Shown here: positions 23,501 to 36,559 of the stretch, in pieces
Numbering within the stretch: the stretch's first letter is position 1
Layout of the letters: each line of letters starts with the position of its first letter
Source: Inia geoffrensis
Taxonomy: Eukaryota > Chordata > Mammalia > Artiodactyla > Iniidae
DNA length: 64,000 bases
Assembly (NCBI GenBank): GCA_036417435.1
Contig: CM070899.1
Location: 170,777,494-170,841,493, forward strand
Direction of reading: 5' to 3'
The notes under the pieces: generated by a model
Seen by the model: only the letters and a program-made list of their open reading frames with translations
Told to the model about the DNA's origin: nothing
The model's database searches: none
Program-made: the position numbers and the translations under genes

Positions 23501-25916
23501 CACCTAGTGTCTCACACTGTCAAAAACTTTCCCTCCTCCATTGCTCCACTTTTTCCAGGAAAATGAAATCCTATATAAATGTAACTAAGTACTGATCATT
23601 TTCAAATTTGCTACAATTACTATAACAGACAGACCATGTGGAATTAAGCCAGTACTATTTTTTATTTTAAGTTACACATATAAGGGACCTTCCTGAGTTG
23701 TTTATTAAGTGAAACTCTTAAAGTGACAAAAAAAAAAAGTCTATGTAAAAAGATGAAATTAAGAATACTGAAACTTAAAGTTCTCTATAATAGCAAATAT
23801 ATGCTCTATTGTCCTATGAGAGTAATAATAAATATTCTAGAAAAAATCCATTTTGACTACTTAACATGATGCTAACTTCATTTTGCATGTTTTATAAGCA
23901 GTGTGTAGTATGCTATTATAACTCATCTAACCGTAGCATTAATTTACCAATGTCAGGTGGATTTTGAGCAGCAATGTAATATGGTGTGAACAGAACCAGA
24001 CAAGGAGTCTGAAAACCCAGACGGGTTCACCACTTGCTAGCTTTGTGAGCTAGGAGAGCCTTTACCCACTCCGATCCGATCCCTGTTCAGTTACATGCAA
24101 ATAAGTGTAACAATATCTGCACTAAGTGCCTCAGTGAGAATGCATGGAAAGTGCTTCTCCTCTCCGGTATTTAAACATGGTTTCTTCATTGAGGCTTGCC
24201 CTGATCTTTTAACCCATATTACTGCTTCCTGTGGGTCTCTCGTGATCTGACAGCTTCTTTGATAGCACTCACCCCATAAGTGATTTTTTTAATTTTAAAG
24301 TTTATGTAAATGCAAAGCATCATCATAATTATTTTATTAGGCAACGTATTCATATAGGCATATAAAACTGGACAAAGTGAAACAATTATTCTAAACTATA
24401 TTTCATTAAAATTTTTTCAGAAACAGGGAGGAAATAACACAGTGGCAATTTCAGTATACCTTCCACACAGGTTTGGAGTTTTATGGAAACTTAAGGTAGA
24501 TGAGTGACTTGTTTTCATTTCCAACATGATTATAACTTGCTTCGCTACCAACTTCAAGAAGCTGTTATAACTTGATCCAAAACATTCCTTTACATGAGAA
24601 TTTCCAAATAAAAACCTTTTCCAGCAGCCTCTTTTCACAAAGGTAAAATGCATCCTTATTCACTAAGATACTGTTTTCCAAATTTGAATAAGTTGTAATA
24701 TTTGTTTTTTAACAATTCAGAAATCCAGGCTGAATACAATTCATCAGAGTTTTTTTACACTTGGAGACTAAAGGGTATAGAATTAGGCTCCTAAACATAA
24801 TCAGCTTATGAACAAAGCCAAGAACTATTTCTAATAAAAATTTAAACTATACCCAACAGAATCAATAATATAATTCTATAAACCAAAGATATTCACTTTC
24901 ACATTCGATTCTATGATCCTATAAGCAAATGCTCCTAAAACCTTTACCAGGCCAGTCATTATTTTGGAGCCTGATTTTGGTCCAGATCAGCTTTTCAAAC
25001 TATAAGTTGTAGACCATGAGTAATTCAGTAATTAATTTCATGGGTCAAGAATAGCATTAAAAAAAGAATGGAATAGACAAGTATGAGTACATCACAGAGT
25101 AAGGATAAGCACTATTTTTGAAACTTGTTTTATATAAATGTACTTGTTTTATATAAATATACACACACACACACACACACACACGAGGTCTATGGCATCA
25201 TGCTGTAAACTGTGGGTCATAGTCAAAAAGTTTGCAAGTCAAATGTCTAGCTCAATCCACTTGGTTGCAATCCACACGGGGAGGGGGCGGAACTGGGACT
25301 CCAAAGGTGGGCCCTAAAGCTGCTCTACTACACCTTGAAAAGGCCCCTTAAATCCTGTGCTCTTTGGGCTCCTTGAAAAAGCAAATAAAATATGCTTTTC
25401 ATTTTCAAATAGCACATTAAGTAGAATTGATTCTGTGAGAACTGACCAGATTTCCAAAAATAATGATTTCCAAAGGCACAATGAGGTCTTGTGAAAAAAG
25501 TGACATTCTAAAAATTTCAGCATTCTGAAAAATTTAAACTAGAATGGGTAAATCATGTATAACCATTATGGGTAAAACTGTGAAAAAAATATTTTCAAGG
25601 ATAGTGGTATGTTCACTCTATAAACATAAACGCATAAAAATGTTCATTTATTTTCAAGCAATGGTTAAACATTTATGTAAATTTTTACTTTAAAATTTAA
25701 TATTTAAATATATTCTGGGGGGCTTCCCTGGTGGCGCAATGGTTGGGAGTCCGCCTGCCGATGCAGGGGACGCGGGTTCGTGCCCTGGTCCGGGAAGATC
25801 CCACATGCCGCAGAGCAGCTGGGCCCGTGAGCCGTGGCCGCTGACCCTGCGCGTCCGGAGCCTGTGCTCCGCAATGGGAGAGGCCACAACACTGAGGGGC
25901 CCGCGTACCGCAAAAA

Positions 25917-25952
<36 letters not shown>

Positions 25953-27206
25953 TCTGGGTATTCTCAAATCATTTATTTTTTTGTTATAATTCTCTCTCAT
26001 GTTTGGACATGAAAATTGGAATTAAAGGCTTAGTAAAGAAAGATATAAGGGTGGGAGGGAGGGAGACACAAGAGGGAAGAGATATGGGGACATACGTATA
26101 TGTATAACTGATTCACTTTGCTATAAAGCAGAAACTAACACACCGTTGTACAGCAATTATACTCCAATAAAGATGTTTAAAAAAAGAAAAAAATTAAAAA
26201 GAAAGATATAAACCAACTAATAATTTTTAGAAAATACATGTATGCACAAAAATGCCTTTTGGTTCTAAGAATCATATGACATGCAGTATCTGAGATTATT
26301 TTAAGTCCATCTATATCTTACAATAAATCTGTTATCTGAGGGCTTCTGCATTTTATAGCCCCTCTAAAACCTCACGAAAACTTCTTTGAGAAAAACAATT
26401 TAACACAGGCTTTACTTGCTCAAGACAATGGAATGTTCCCATCCGGAAGAGAGCCGAGACCCACTAAGTGAAGAGCTAAGGTGTGGTGAAGCTGTTTACA
26501 GTCACCCACTCTTCAGGAATTCAACTGCGAGTTTAGCACCAGGCTGGCACTCAACTGCCGGTAACTAAGTCACCAGCATTACCTGTAACTGAGGGCACCA
26601 CCCCCCGGGAAGAACTGCAGGTGGGGCGGGTGGGTGCGGGTCGGCACGGGAAGATAACGCACTCCCCGGACCCGGCACTAGCGGGCACTCCGGCCCCGCC
26701 AGGCGCCTGCGCAGGCCGCTCAGCCCCGCCAGGCACACACTTACCTCGAGCGGAACGTTAAGGCGAGGCTCATGGGACCTGCTAGGGGTCTACGGGCGCG
26801 CCGGCGGAGAGGGTGGCAGCCCCCACCTGCGTGCGGCCGGGCGGAAAGAACTGAGTCAATCACAGCGTGACTCGGGCTGACGTCAGCGTGCTGCCTGCCT
26901 GCAGTTTAACTTTCCACTGCCCGCCGCACCGATTCCAGGAAATGTAATGACGTCGGCCCTTTGAACCCGGTTAGCTGAGAAGCAGACCATTTTAAACAGG
27001 ACGGAAGGAACGGCAGGCTCATAAACACCCCTGACGCGCTGTTTCCTATTCTGTCTTGCAGCTACATTTGAACACAGCAAGAAAATCGGAAGCTTACTTT
27101 TTTTTTTTTTTTTACAACTTGAACAGAATGTGTGTTTGACTTGCAGCTGCACTGGATCTGCAACAGGTTGCAGATGAATCAACAGCTTATTTTAGTAGAG
27201 CAAATG

Positions 27207-27287
<81 letters not shown>

Positions 27288-27520
27288 GAAGCAGCACAGT
27301 ACTGAGCAAAGAAGCGGTTACACTCAGATGCCTTCACAGAGTGCCGAGTATATTCGGTTACAGATTAGAAGGAACGTCTTACTCCTCAGCTACTAGAAAG
27401 TTAATACTTTTTGAAACACTCAGAGGTTCCTAAATAATTTTTCTAAACTTCAAAAACAATCTTGCAGAATTTCAATCCCTCTTTAAAATTCTTACCTGTT
27501 TCGTCTCCAGTTACAGCCAT
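14398..27520 (-). CDS. CREM: ICER, inducible cAMP early repressor (internal-promoter product of CREM)
   Basis: A spliced product made of a private first exon (27520-27496, MAVTGDET plus one base) joined to 18418-18262 and then bZIP I or II. The sum is 327 nt, or 108 residues. The donor CAG|GTAAGA is clean, and the G|CC junction matches the phase of the Q-rich exon that it replaces. ICER is almost only a bZIP domain: it lacks the kinase-inducible and Q-rich regions. It dimerises with CREB/CREM/ICER and represses CRE-driven genes, including its own promoter. A second in-frame ATG lies 15 nt upstream (27535) and would add MQKPI. I chose the inner ATG because it gives the usual ICER N-terminus. 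Confidence 0.93.
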
Positions 27521-30500
27521 GATGGGCTTCTGCATACAGAACTGTCTTGCTTCCCCTATCACAGGACCGCATAAAGTGTTCCAAACCAGCAAGCATGTGC
27601 AGGGTAAGTAGGAGTACTGACATCACAGTGACCTCACTAGCTATCACTGCCATCAATTTGCTTTGTCACAGACGAGCTCACTGAAACCAAACCCTATAAA
27701 AACCCTTCCTGTAATAAATCATCTCAATGTTCTTGTTTCTTATTTTTACATAAAAATCGAGTTGGGCTCTGGCAAAAAATACATCTCATTAGCATTAAAA
27801 GTTACATGGCTATTTCTTATGGGGCTACTTTTAAATTATTGTTCTGTCCAAGGTTTCTAAGTAACCAAAGTAGGCATAAAGCTTATATATTTTTCATAAC
27901 TCATAGGAGAAAAAACACAGATTTAAAAACAACAACTGACAACCCAGAAAAACGCTGTGAAACACACAGAAGTGTATTTCAGACACTTCTAAATTCACCA
28001 AGAAATACCCAGCCACCTTAGTTTACTTGACACATTTTTATTTGCTACAATGACATAAAATCCAGCTGTTTATGATATAGAATTTGCTAATTTCCCTTGA
28101 AGGGCATACATACTGAAATTTTTAAAATTCACTGTGCCAAAAGCAGTAAGTATTATATAGCATTCCTCCATAAAAATTATGGAACCACATGAATTTGCTG
28201 ATATTTAACATTTTGGGGCCACAAAAACAATAATTTCATGTGGCGCAATCTAATGCACTATTTTGCTCAATTAAAATCCTTTGAAAGAATTTTGTGATTT
28301 AAAAAAAATCATAAATAAATCACAGTTACTATTCATAAAATTTAAAAAATGTATCCAGTTTCATTTGGATCACTTAATGAAGGTTCAGCACATGAAGAGC
28401 TGGATCACTACTGGAAATTTAACAATTACAAAGTTAGGCCAAAGAGTGGCACATGTTCAACAGTAAAACAGACCACAGCCCAGGGGAAAAAATGATCTGC
28501 ATCTCTACTGCACAAAAAGAAGTGACATGTCACTGATCTTGTATCTTGATCAATGGGTTTACAAAGCCCATTCCCTGTATGATTAGGATCCAAACCATTC
28601 TTACGTCAGTGAAAGGGCATTCCACCACATTCTTGCCTTATTCAATGAAGTACCTCTAGTAAGGCAGGGACTTCACATTCAGGGGCTTAGGAGGCGGAAC
28701 ATGAGGGAGAATCCATGTTTACAGTAATTCTCCAGGGCACATAAACTGAAGACATCCTGGCTAAGTAAAAAAGTCTGGGGACCAATGGAGAGTCCATGAA
28801 GGATTCTTTTCCATCCCAGCCACACCTAAGGGCTTGGTTCCAAGACTACTAGTCAACTTTATTTCAAATTTGAGAAAGTTCAAATTGATTTTAATCTCAA
28901 CATTTCTTTACGGACTTCCCTGGTGGCACAGTGGTTAGGAAGCCACCTGCCAATGCAGGGGACACGGGTTCAAGCCCTTGTCCAGGAAGATCCCACATGC
29001 CGCAGAGCAGCTAAGCCCGTGCACCACAACTACTGAGCCTGCGCTCTAGAGCACACGGGCCACAACTACTGAAGCCCACACGCTCTAGGGCCTGCATACC
29101 ACAACTGCTGAGCCCGCATGCTGCAACTACTGTAGCTCATGCACCTAGAGCCCATGCTCCACAACAAGAGAAGCCACCGCAATGAGAAGCCCGCGCACTG
29201 CAACGAAGAGTAGCCCCCACTCGCCGCAACTAAAGAAAGCCTGCGCACAGCAACGAAGACCCAATGCAGCAAAAAACAAATAAATAAAACAAAAAAAACC
29301 ACATTTCTTTAAATTGGCTCTTAAGTGCTCAATAACTATTAGTGGTAAAAAAGGGTAAAGGAAGGAAAGGAAGAAGGGGGGTTGGTTGCTTGGCTGACTA
29401 CTGCTATTGGTACGGTTTTGATAAATCCCCTGGACCAGATAAACTCGGTTAATCAGCACACAGGAATAGTAACATTTTCACAGAGGGAGTGTATTTCACT
29501 GTCATTCACTAAATGGTTATTGAACATTTATCATACACTAGGGACTGTGCTAGAGACTAAAGATCCCTGTCCATACAGAAGTCACCATGTGGGAAGGACA
29601 CAGAGAGTCACAATATGGTGGGATACATGCCCTAAGAAGGGGCAGGGGTCACACCAGACAGATTTGGAAGGTAGAGGAAGGCTTCCTAAGGAAGTGCTAT
29701 CCCACATGAAACCTGGATAATGCCCATGATTGTGGAGGTGTTCCTGTCAGGGCACAAGGCTCTGCATGAGGCCCCTAGAGCGGAGAGGGGCCATGGCGTA
29801 TCACAGGGAATGAAAGAAACTCTGCACAAAAGAGGGAGAAGTTGAGGGAGAAGCCTAGTAATGGAAGTAAAGCCTGGATTAAACAGAGGTATGGTCTTTG
29901 TTAGGGATTCTGACTTTGTCTAACAAGTAACAGGCATTCACTGAAGGATTTTGAGCAGGAAGCTGACGCAATTACATGCATATGAATTTTAGAAGCCCCA
30001 CCCCTAAGTGTAGAAGTGAGCGCACAATGGGGAAAGGGAAATGCTGGAGGCAGAGACTTTGTTTTTAAGAAATACTAGTAGCTCCCAGAATCATTGGGAG
30101 GCATCAACAAAGGGAGCCTAGCTAAACTTTCAGGAGCAACTCCCAAAAAACCAGGGCAAAAAGGGAGCTGCTGTCTCTGGCATGATTAGGAAAATCAGGA
30201 TGCTGTTCCACAGCTACCAGCTTCCAGGCAGCCACCTGGCAGAGACTAGGGATCACGGTAACACAGGTCAGAGGGGATGGCAGCTGGAACGAGGACTATG
30301 ACGGTAGGGGTGGAGAGGACTGAAGAGACGTGTGCTACAGGAAGAAGAATGGATGGAGAAGGGGTGGGAGAGTGATGGGTGACACCCAGGTTTCTGCATG
30401 AAGCAACAGGATGGAAAGTTACTGAAATAGGGTAACAAAAGGAGAACTGGGGTGGGAAAAGTGGATGTGGGGTTTTGGACTTCAGGCGTTGGAGATGTGT

Positions 30501-33500
30501 GCCACGGGCAGGGATGAGGTCGTCCAGGGAGGGCAATCAAGCCAGGTGGAAGAGGGCGCGGGATGCAGCCCAAGTACCACCACCAGCACCTACAACCTGG
30601 GCAGAGGCGACTGGAAGAAGGGGTACAAGCATCCAGGAAGTGAAGGAAGCAGAGGTCGGTAGTGCTAAATGCTGTGGAGGGATCAATCAGGATGAGGGCA
30701 GAGACTCACAGAGAAACTGCTGTGACCTTTCAAGGGGATGACAGGGTGGAAGGTGGACAGAGTTAAGACAGGAACACTCATGGACCCCGCTATGTTTAAC
30801 AAAAAACTAGAACCCCTGGCCACCATTATTTTTAAGATGGAGAAGGTGAAGAGAAAAGGAAAAGAAAAGGCAAGGAGAAAGAACAAGAGGAATAAAGACT
30901 GGAAAGGAAAAAAGAAACATCTTACTTGTATTTGATACAAACATTCATGTAGTATCACAGGGAGATTCACCAAGATTCAGCATATTATTAGAAGTAATTA
31001 GAGTTTAGAAAGGTTCATAGATAAAAGGTAAACTTAAAAAGATCAATATTTCTCTATACCAGGAACAACCAGAAAATGTAACAGAAAGCTACCACTCATA
31101 ATAGCAAAACAAACAAACAAACAAAAAACCCCAAAAAACAAACAAACAAAAACCCCCAAAAAACATTTAAAAACTAACTGAACAAAAAGTATGAGAGACC
31201 CCCATGGAGAAAATTTTAAACTGTTAAAAGAAGTTAAGATCTGGATAAGTGAAGACATTCTGTGCTCTGTTGGTGGGAATGTAAATTGGTGCAGCCACTA
31301 TGGAAAACAGTATGGAGGGTCCTCAAAATTAAAAATAGAACTACCATATGATCCGGCAATCCCACTTCTGGGTATTTATCTGAAGAAAATAAAAACACTA
31401 ATTCAAAAAGATATCTACCCCTCCACGTTCACTGCAGCAATATTTACAATAGCCAAAACGTGGAAACAATCTAAGTGTGTCTATCGACAGATGAATGGAT
31501 AAAGAGGTGGTGTATATATTATACAATGCAATTTTAATCAGCTATAAAAAAGAAGGAAATTCTGCCGTTGGTGACAACATAGATGGACCCTGACAGCAGC
31601 ATTATGTTAAATGAAATCTGTCAGAGAAAGACAAATACTGTATGATATCACTTATATGTGGAATATAAACAAACAAAAAAATCCCAAGCTCATAGACACA
31701 GAGAACAGATTGGTGGTTGCCAAAGGTTGGGAATGAGGGGTGAGCAAAAAGGGTGAAAGGGGTGTCAAAAGGTACAAACTTCCAGATATAAAATAAATAA
31801 GTCCCAGGGATGTAATAATGTATAGCATGGTGACCACTGTAAACAATACTGTGCTGCAGATTTGAAAGGTGCTAAAAGTAAATCTTAAAAGTCCTCATCA
31901 TAAGAAAAAAAAATTGTAACTATATATGGTTAAGGATGTTAACTAGACTTATTGTGGTGATCACTTATTGTGACTATACAAATGTCAAGTCATTATGTTG
32001 TACACTTGAAACTAATAAAATGTTATGTGTCAATTACACCACAATAAAAAAAGACTTCAATTCTCCCTAAATTAATGTATAAATTCAATGTAATTTCATC
32101 ATTGGTTTTATTATTATATTACGTTATTATTATTTGGGAACTCAAACTTGTTCCAAATGCATATGAAAGAACAATAGTTCACAAAAGCTAAAACAGAGCT
32201 AAAAAAAGTTAAAAAGAAAAAAGGGGCACTTGTTCTGTGACAACAAAACCAGTGTGGTGCTGGCACGCAGAACAGAGAATGCTGAGACAGATTGGGGCTG
32301 CATGAGGCCTACTTACTGCACAGTTAAGAATGCCCATAAATCAATGGGGAAAGGACTAACCATTAGCAGGGAAAACTGGCTCCATATGCGGGGGGAAAAA
32401 ATAAAAATGGGTTCCCACTCAACACTATACACAGAGGTGGACCGCAGGTAGATTAAGGACATAATGTGAAAGGTAAAACCGTAAAGCTAACAGAATCAAT
32501 GCAGAAAAATATCTTCGTTACTTATGGAAGAAAAAGAGTTCTTAAAACACCCAAAGTATAAAATTTATGTATGTATTATCGATGCAAAACACAAAACATT
32601 TAAAAAAACTCTCCTTCTTAAAGTATCAGTAGTTTTTAGTAGATTTTCCATATAAAACAAAAATAAAATTGGAAGAAATGAGCATTCTTTATGATTTTTC
32701 ATAAAAAATGTATTTCATATTTAGACATATAGGGTTCATGAGTACTGGGGAAAAAGAATGGGTACTTTAAATTTATATTTAAAAGAAAACATTAAAGCAC
32801 TGGGTAAGTACTATGGATTTTTTTTTTTACTCCATAAATGTCACCACTTTGGCTCTTCATACACTTTTATTATAGTCCATATAATACCTAAGAGTAAAGC
32901 TCCCCAAATACCTAAGAGTAAAGCTAATTATCAAGAGATTCATCAATTATAATCTGCTTTTATCTATACTTGCAAGACTTTCAAACTAAAAGAACTGATA
33001 TTACTTCCTTTGAAATTAGTGCAAATAGACCAAGGGGAATAGAATTAAACTAAAACACAGGATTTTTGAAAGCTGTATTGAACACATTATAGTTATTTGA
33101 GCACAACTGAATGAAATTAAAATAATGTACAATTCAATTTTAACTGAAATCTTAGGTTACCCTAAAAACTTAGGGCTACATTCCAACTGCTTTATTTCAC
33201 TACTCAGCTTTCATTAAGAGGTAGAACAGGTACCTCAGAATTCAAATATACTAAGAATGGTCTAAAGAAAGAACAAAGTCAGCATTTGTTTTGAAATGAG
33301 ATGTCTAGAAAGCAGACTTGAGTGTAACAACTGGGGAAAAACCCAAATTCAGTGCCTCAAGGACTGGATACTTAAATCTTCCTACACTAGGTACTAAAAA
33401 CATACTCAGTACATTTCTAACCCCCAAATGAAGAATACTTAATTAAAAATTTCATTCATGTTTTCAACTCCTTTTTTCCATTATGCTACTCTGAATTTAA

Positions 33501-36500
33501 CTTTTCTTTAGAGCCAATAAAATCTGCTAAAAATTGAAAACTGTATAATTTATTTAACTTATTGTTTAATATACTAAAATATTTCTTCTCCAAGCCTTTT
33601 TAAGTCCTCCCTCCCTCCCCTGAAAATCTACCTCCTGTGTATTTCGGAAAACTATGAAATCACCACTAAATGGAGTGCTATAGTAACCCATGGGTATTCT
33701 AAATGTATTAGATGAATGACATATACCTTGAACCACCACCTGGCTGCCTGGGACAAAGAACTGCTGTGTGCCATCTGCTGACTGTGTTGCGTACTGTACA
33801 ATTGTAGCACCTGGCGGAGGAGCTCCTGAATTTGTCATTGTTAATGCCTGCAGTCCCTGAACACCATCAGATCCTGGGTTAGAAATCTGGATTGCTTCAC
33901 CTTGGGCTATAGCAACTTAACAGAAAAAGAAAAGAAAAATTAGAGAATTTCAAGATTCATTTTTAATAATCCTATATAGGAAGAATATACTCTGGATCTA
34001 TTTATTACCAAAGGTTTCAATCTCAAGTTACCCTTAATTCTCTATGCTGAATTGGTAAGGGGCTCCTCCTTCATGGGGCAACACTCTGAAAAAGCTCAAA
34101 ACACTTGAAAATATCTTATATTCAGAACTGTTTGAAATACACAGAACTCATGGAGTTGTCCTCCTCTCTGGCATCCATCCAACTAAATTATTTAAGAGGA
34201 AGAGTGGAGATCAGACAGGGAGAAAGTCCAGGTTTTGATTTTCTCCAGTCTTTCATATATTTTTAGTTATAGATAAACAACATTCTTCTCACATTTAAGA
34301 AATGGTCAGTTAAATTCCACTGAGCATTATGATTACAATGAATTTATAATTTGTTCAGGTAACTGTCTAATTTATCATCAAAAGAAAGTAGCTTTTAAAG
34401 AAATATATATATACAGTATATAGCTTTAAAACGTATATTTATTAAAATATACATTTCTATATATTTATATACTTATTAAAACCTATATATATTTTTAGAC
34501 TTGAGGTTTTAAAGCTGTAACCTTTGCCATTTAAAAATTTTAAAACTGTAACCTTTGCCATTTTGACTATGTCAGGAGAATCCTGAAATATAAAATGTTA
34601 AGTTGGAAAGAACCTTAAAAGGTAACTGTATTGAAAGACTTTGTGCTACATTTACCTCTACCAAGTGTCTTGAACTGTAGCTAATGGCAACAAATATGAG
34701 GTAGACTTCCTTTAAATATTGAGACTTGCCAGCCATGTTTAAAAATTAACTTATTAACAGAAAGTTTCAAAAGAATAATTGATCAAATGTGATGTTTTTA
34801 AATTTCACTCTAATGGACAAATAAGTACTATTTAAAATATGTGAGCGCTTCCCTGGTGGCGCAGTGGTTGAGAGTCCGCCTGCCGATGCAGGGGACACGG
34901 GTTCGTGCCCCGGTCCGGGAAGATCCCACATGCCGTGGAGCGGCTGGGCCCGTGAGCCATGGCCGCTGAGCCTGCGCGTCCGGAGCCTGTGCTCCGCAAC
35001 GGGAGAGGCCACAACAGTGAGAGGCCCGCGTACAGAAAAAAAAAAAAAAATAAATAAAATAAAATAAAATAAAATATCTGAGAGTCCTATATATTTTAAC
35101 ATAAAGATGACAACTCCATGATTTAATTTAAACACTAGAGGTTAAGTGGAACAAGGGCTATTCTTTAAAAAAATCACATATAAACCAGCTAGTTAGACTT
35201 TACAATGAAGATAAAAATGACACATAATCAGAATAACACAACACCTATAATTCAATGTAAATGCCTTACAGGAATGCTGTAGTAGTGTCTAAAATATAGT
35301 CTGAATATTTCTGAGTCATTCCCTAACTTTGTAATGGCATCTAAGCAAAGGTGACAATCTGATCGAATAAAACTATCAGAACTATTGGTAAGATTAACAA
35401 CCACCACCACAACAAATCTTCAGTTCTAGGGCCAACACAGGAAGATGGGTTAACATTTTTAAAAGATTTCAACACAGAGGCGCTGTCTGGTTTTAGTTTG
35501 TTGGCATGCTGCTATACGATTGACAGAAACTAAAGAATCAGTTACCAAAATGTCAACAGCGCTGTGGTTGAGAAACTCTGAAGTAACCTCACTTTATTTG
35601 TCTGGCTCATCTAGAGCATTATATTCCGTACACATTTTAAAAACAAGATTTCGCCATGACTCTCCAAAGATTTCAAGGTCTGAGGACTCACCCCTTAATA
35701 ATAAAAGACTTTGAAAGAAGTCTGAAAAAGAAGAGATATTGCTTCCTTGTATCTTCATGGCTGGACATGAATGAATTTCATATGTTATATATTTGAATGA
35801 ATATTTTCAGTTGATAGTTTGTTGCCAAAGAAACAGTGCTTTAGAAAGAACAGACATAGGCAGTGTAACCACAATGCTAAGAAGCACAAAGCCTAGCATA
35901 CAGCAGGCACTCAATAAATATGATGAATGAATGGCTATCATTTCAAGACAGAATATATAAAAACGACTTAAGCCATGTGTGAATCCATAAGAGTTAAATG
36001 AAGTATTGTTTCAAATTATAATTATAGAACTTAATTTTCCATATTGACAATACAATTACCAGCTTTTGAACTAGTAAAAAATCTGAGTAATTGCTTCAAA
36101 GGATAAGAATCATGAAATAGGTAGATAAAAATCCTTACTTTCTTCTTTTCATACTTCATTCATTTTTTTTTCATTGTTTCCCCATAGTTCCAACCAAACT
36201 TCTTGGCTTTCATACTGTGCAAAGCTGATATATCAAGAATCTGTTCCTCTTATCATTTTATTTTCTGGTCATCATATAATTAGGTGTGGAAAACAAAAGA
36301 CAAACACAGGCACACAGAAGCTGGCTCTAGGGGGAAAATGTTTCTACTGATGAGTCTTGTCGTTTAGCCTAACTTTTTTTATACCAAAGGCACTCTTGAT
36401 TTTGACACTATCCAATGACAGTGGGCCCTCCCATGGAAAAATGTAGCCTCTCAACTGACAATATTCCCAATGTGTGAAGATTTCCCAATGCTTCAGGATA

Positions 36501-36511
36501 TGAGAAATAGG

Positions 36512-36559
<48 letters not shown>

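Larger units (their letters stand above)
18419..26744 (-). other. CREM: CREM intron between the internal promoters and the shared exon
   Basis: Contains three young SINEs, an L1 tail, MIR copies and two microsatellites. A perfect 10-bp stem (TTTAGTATTC / GAATACTAAA, 5-base loop) lies at 19463-19487. An open frame at 20850-21080 has no recognisable product. No further exon can be supported. Confidence 0.65.
27671..33726 (-). other. CREM: CREM intron upstream of the ICER promoter
   Basis: Holds a long SINE, an antisense L2, nested LINE-1 pieces and AT-rich filler. No further exon seen. At 32883-32925 a 19-bp unit (AATACCTAAGAGTAAAGCT) is repeated with a 5-bp gap. Confidence 0.65.
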
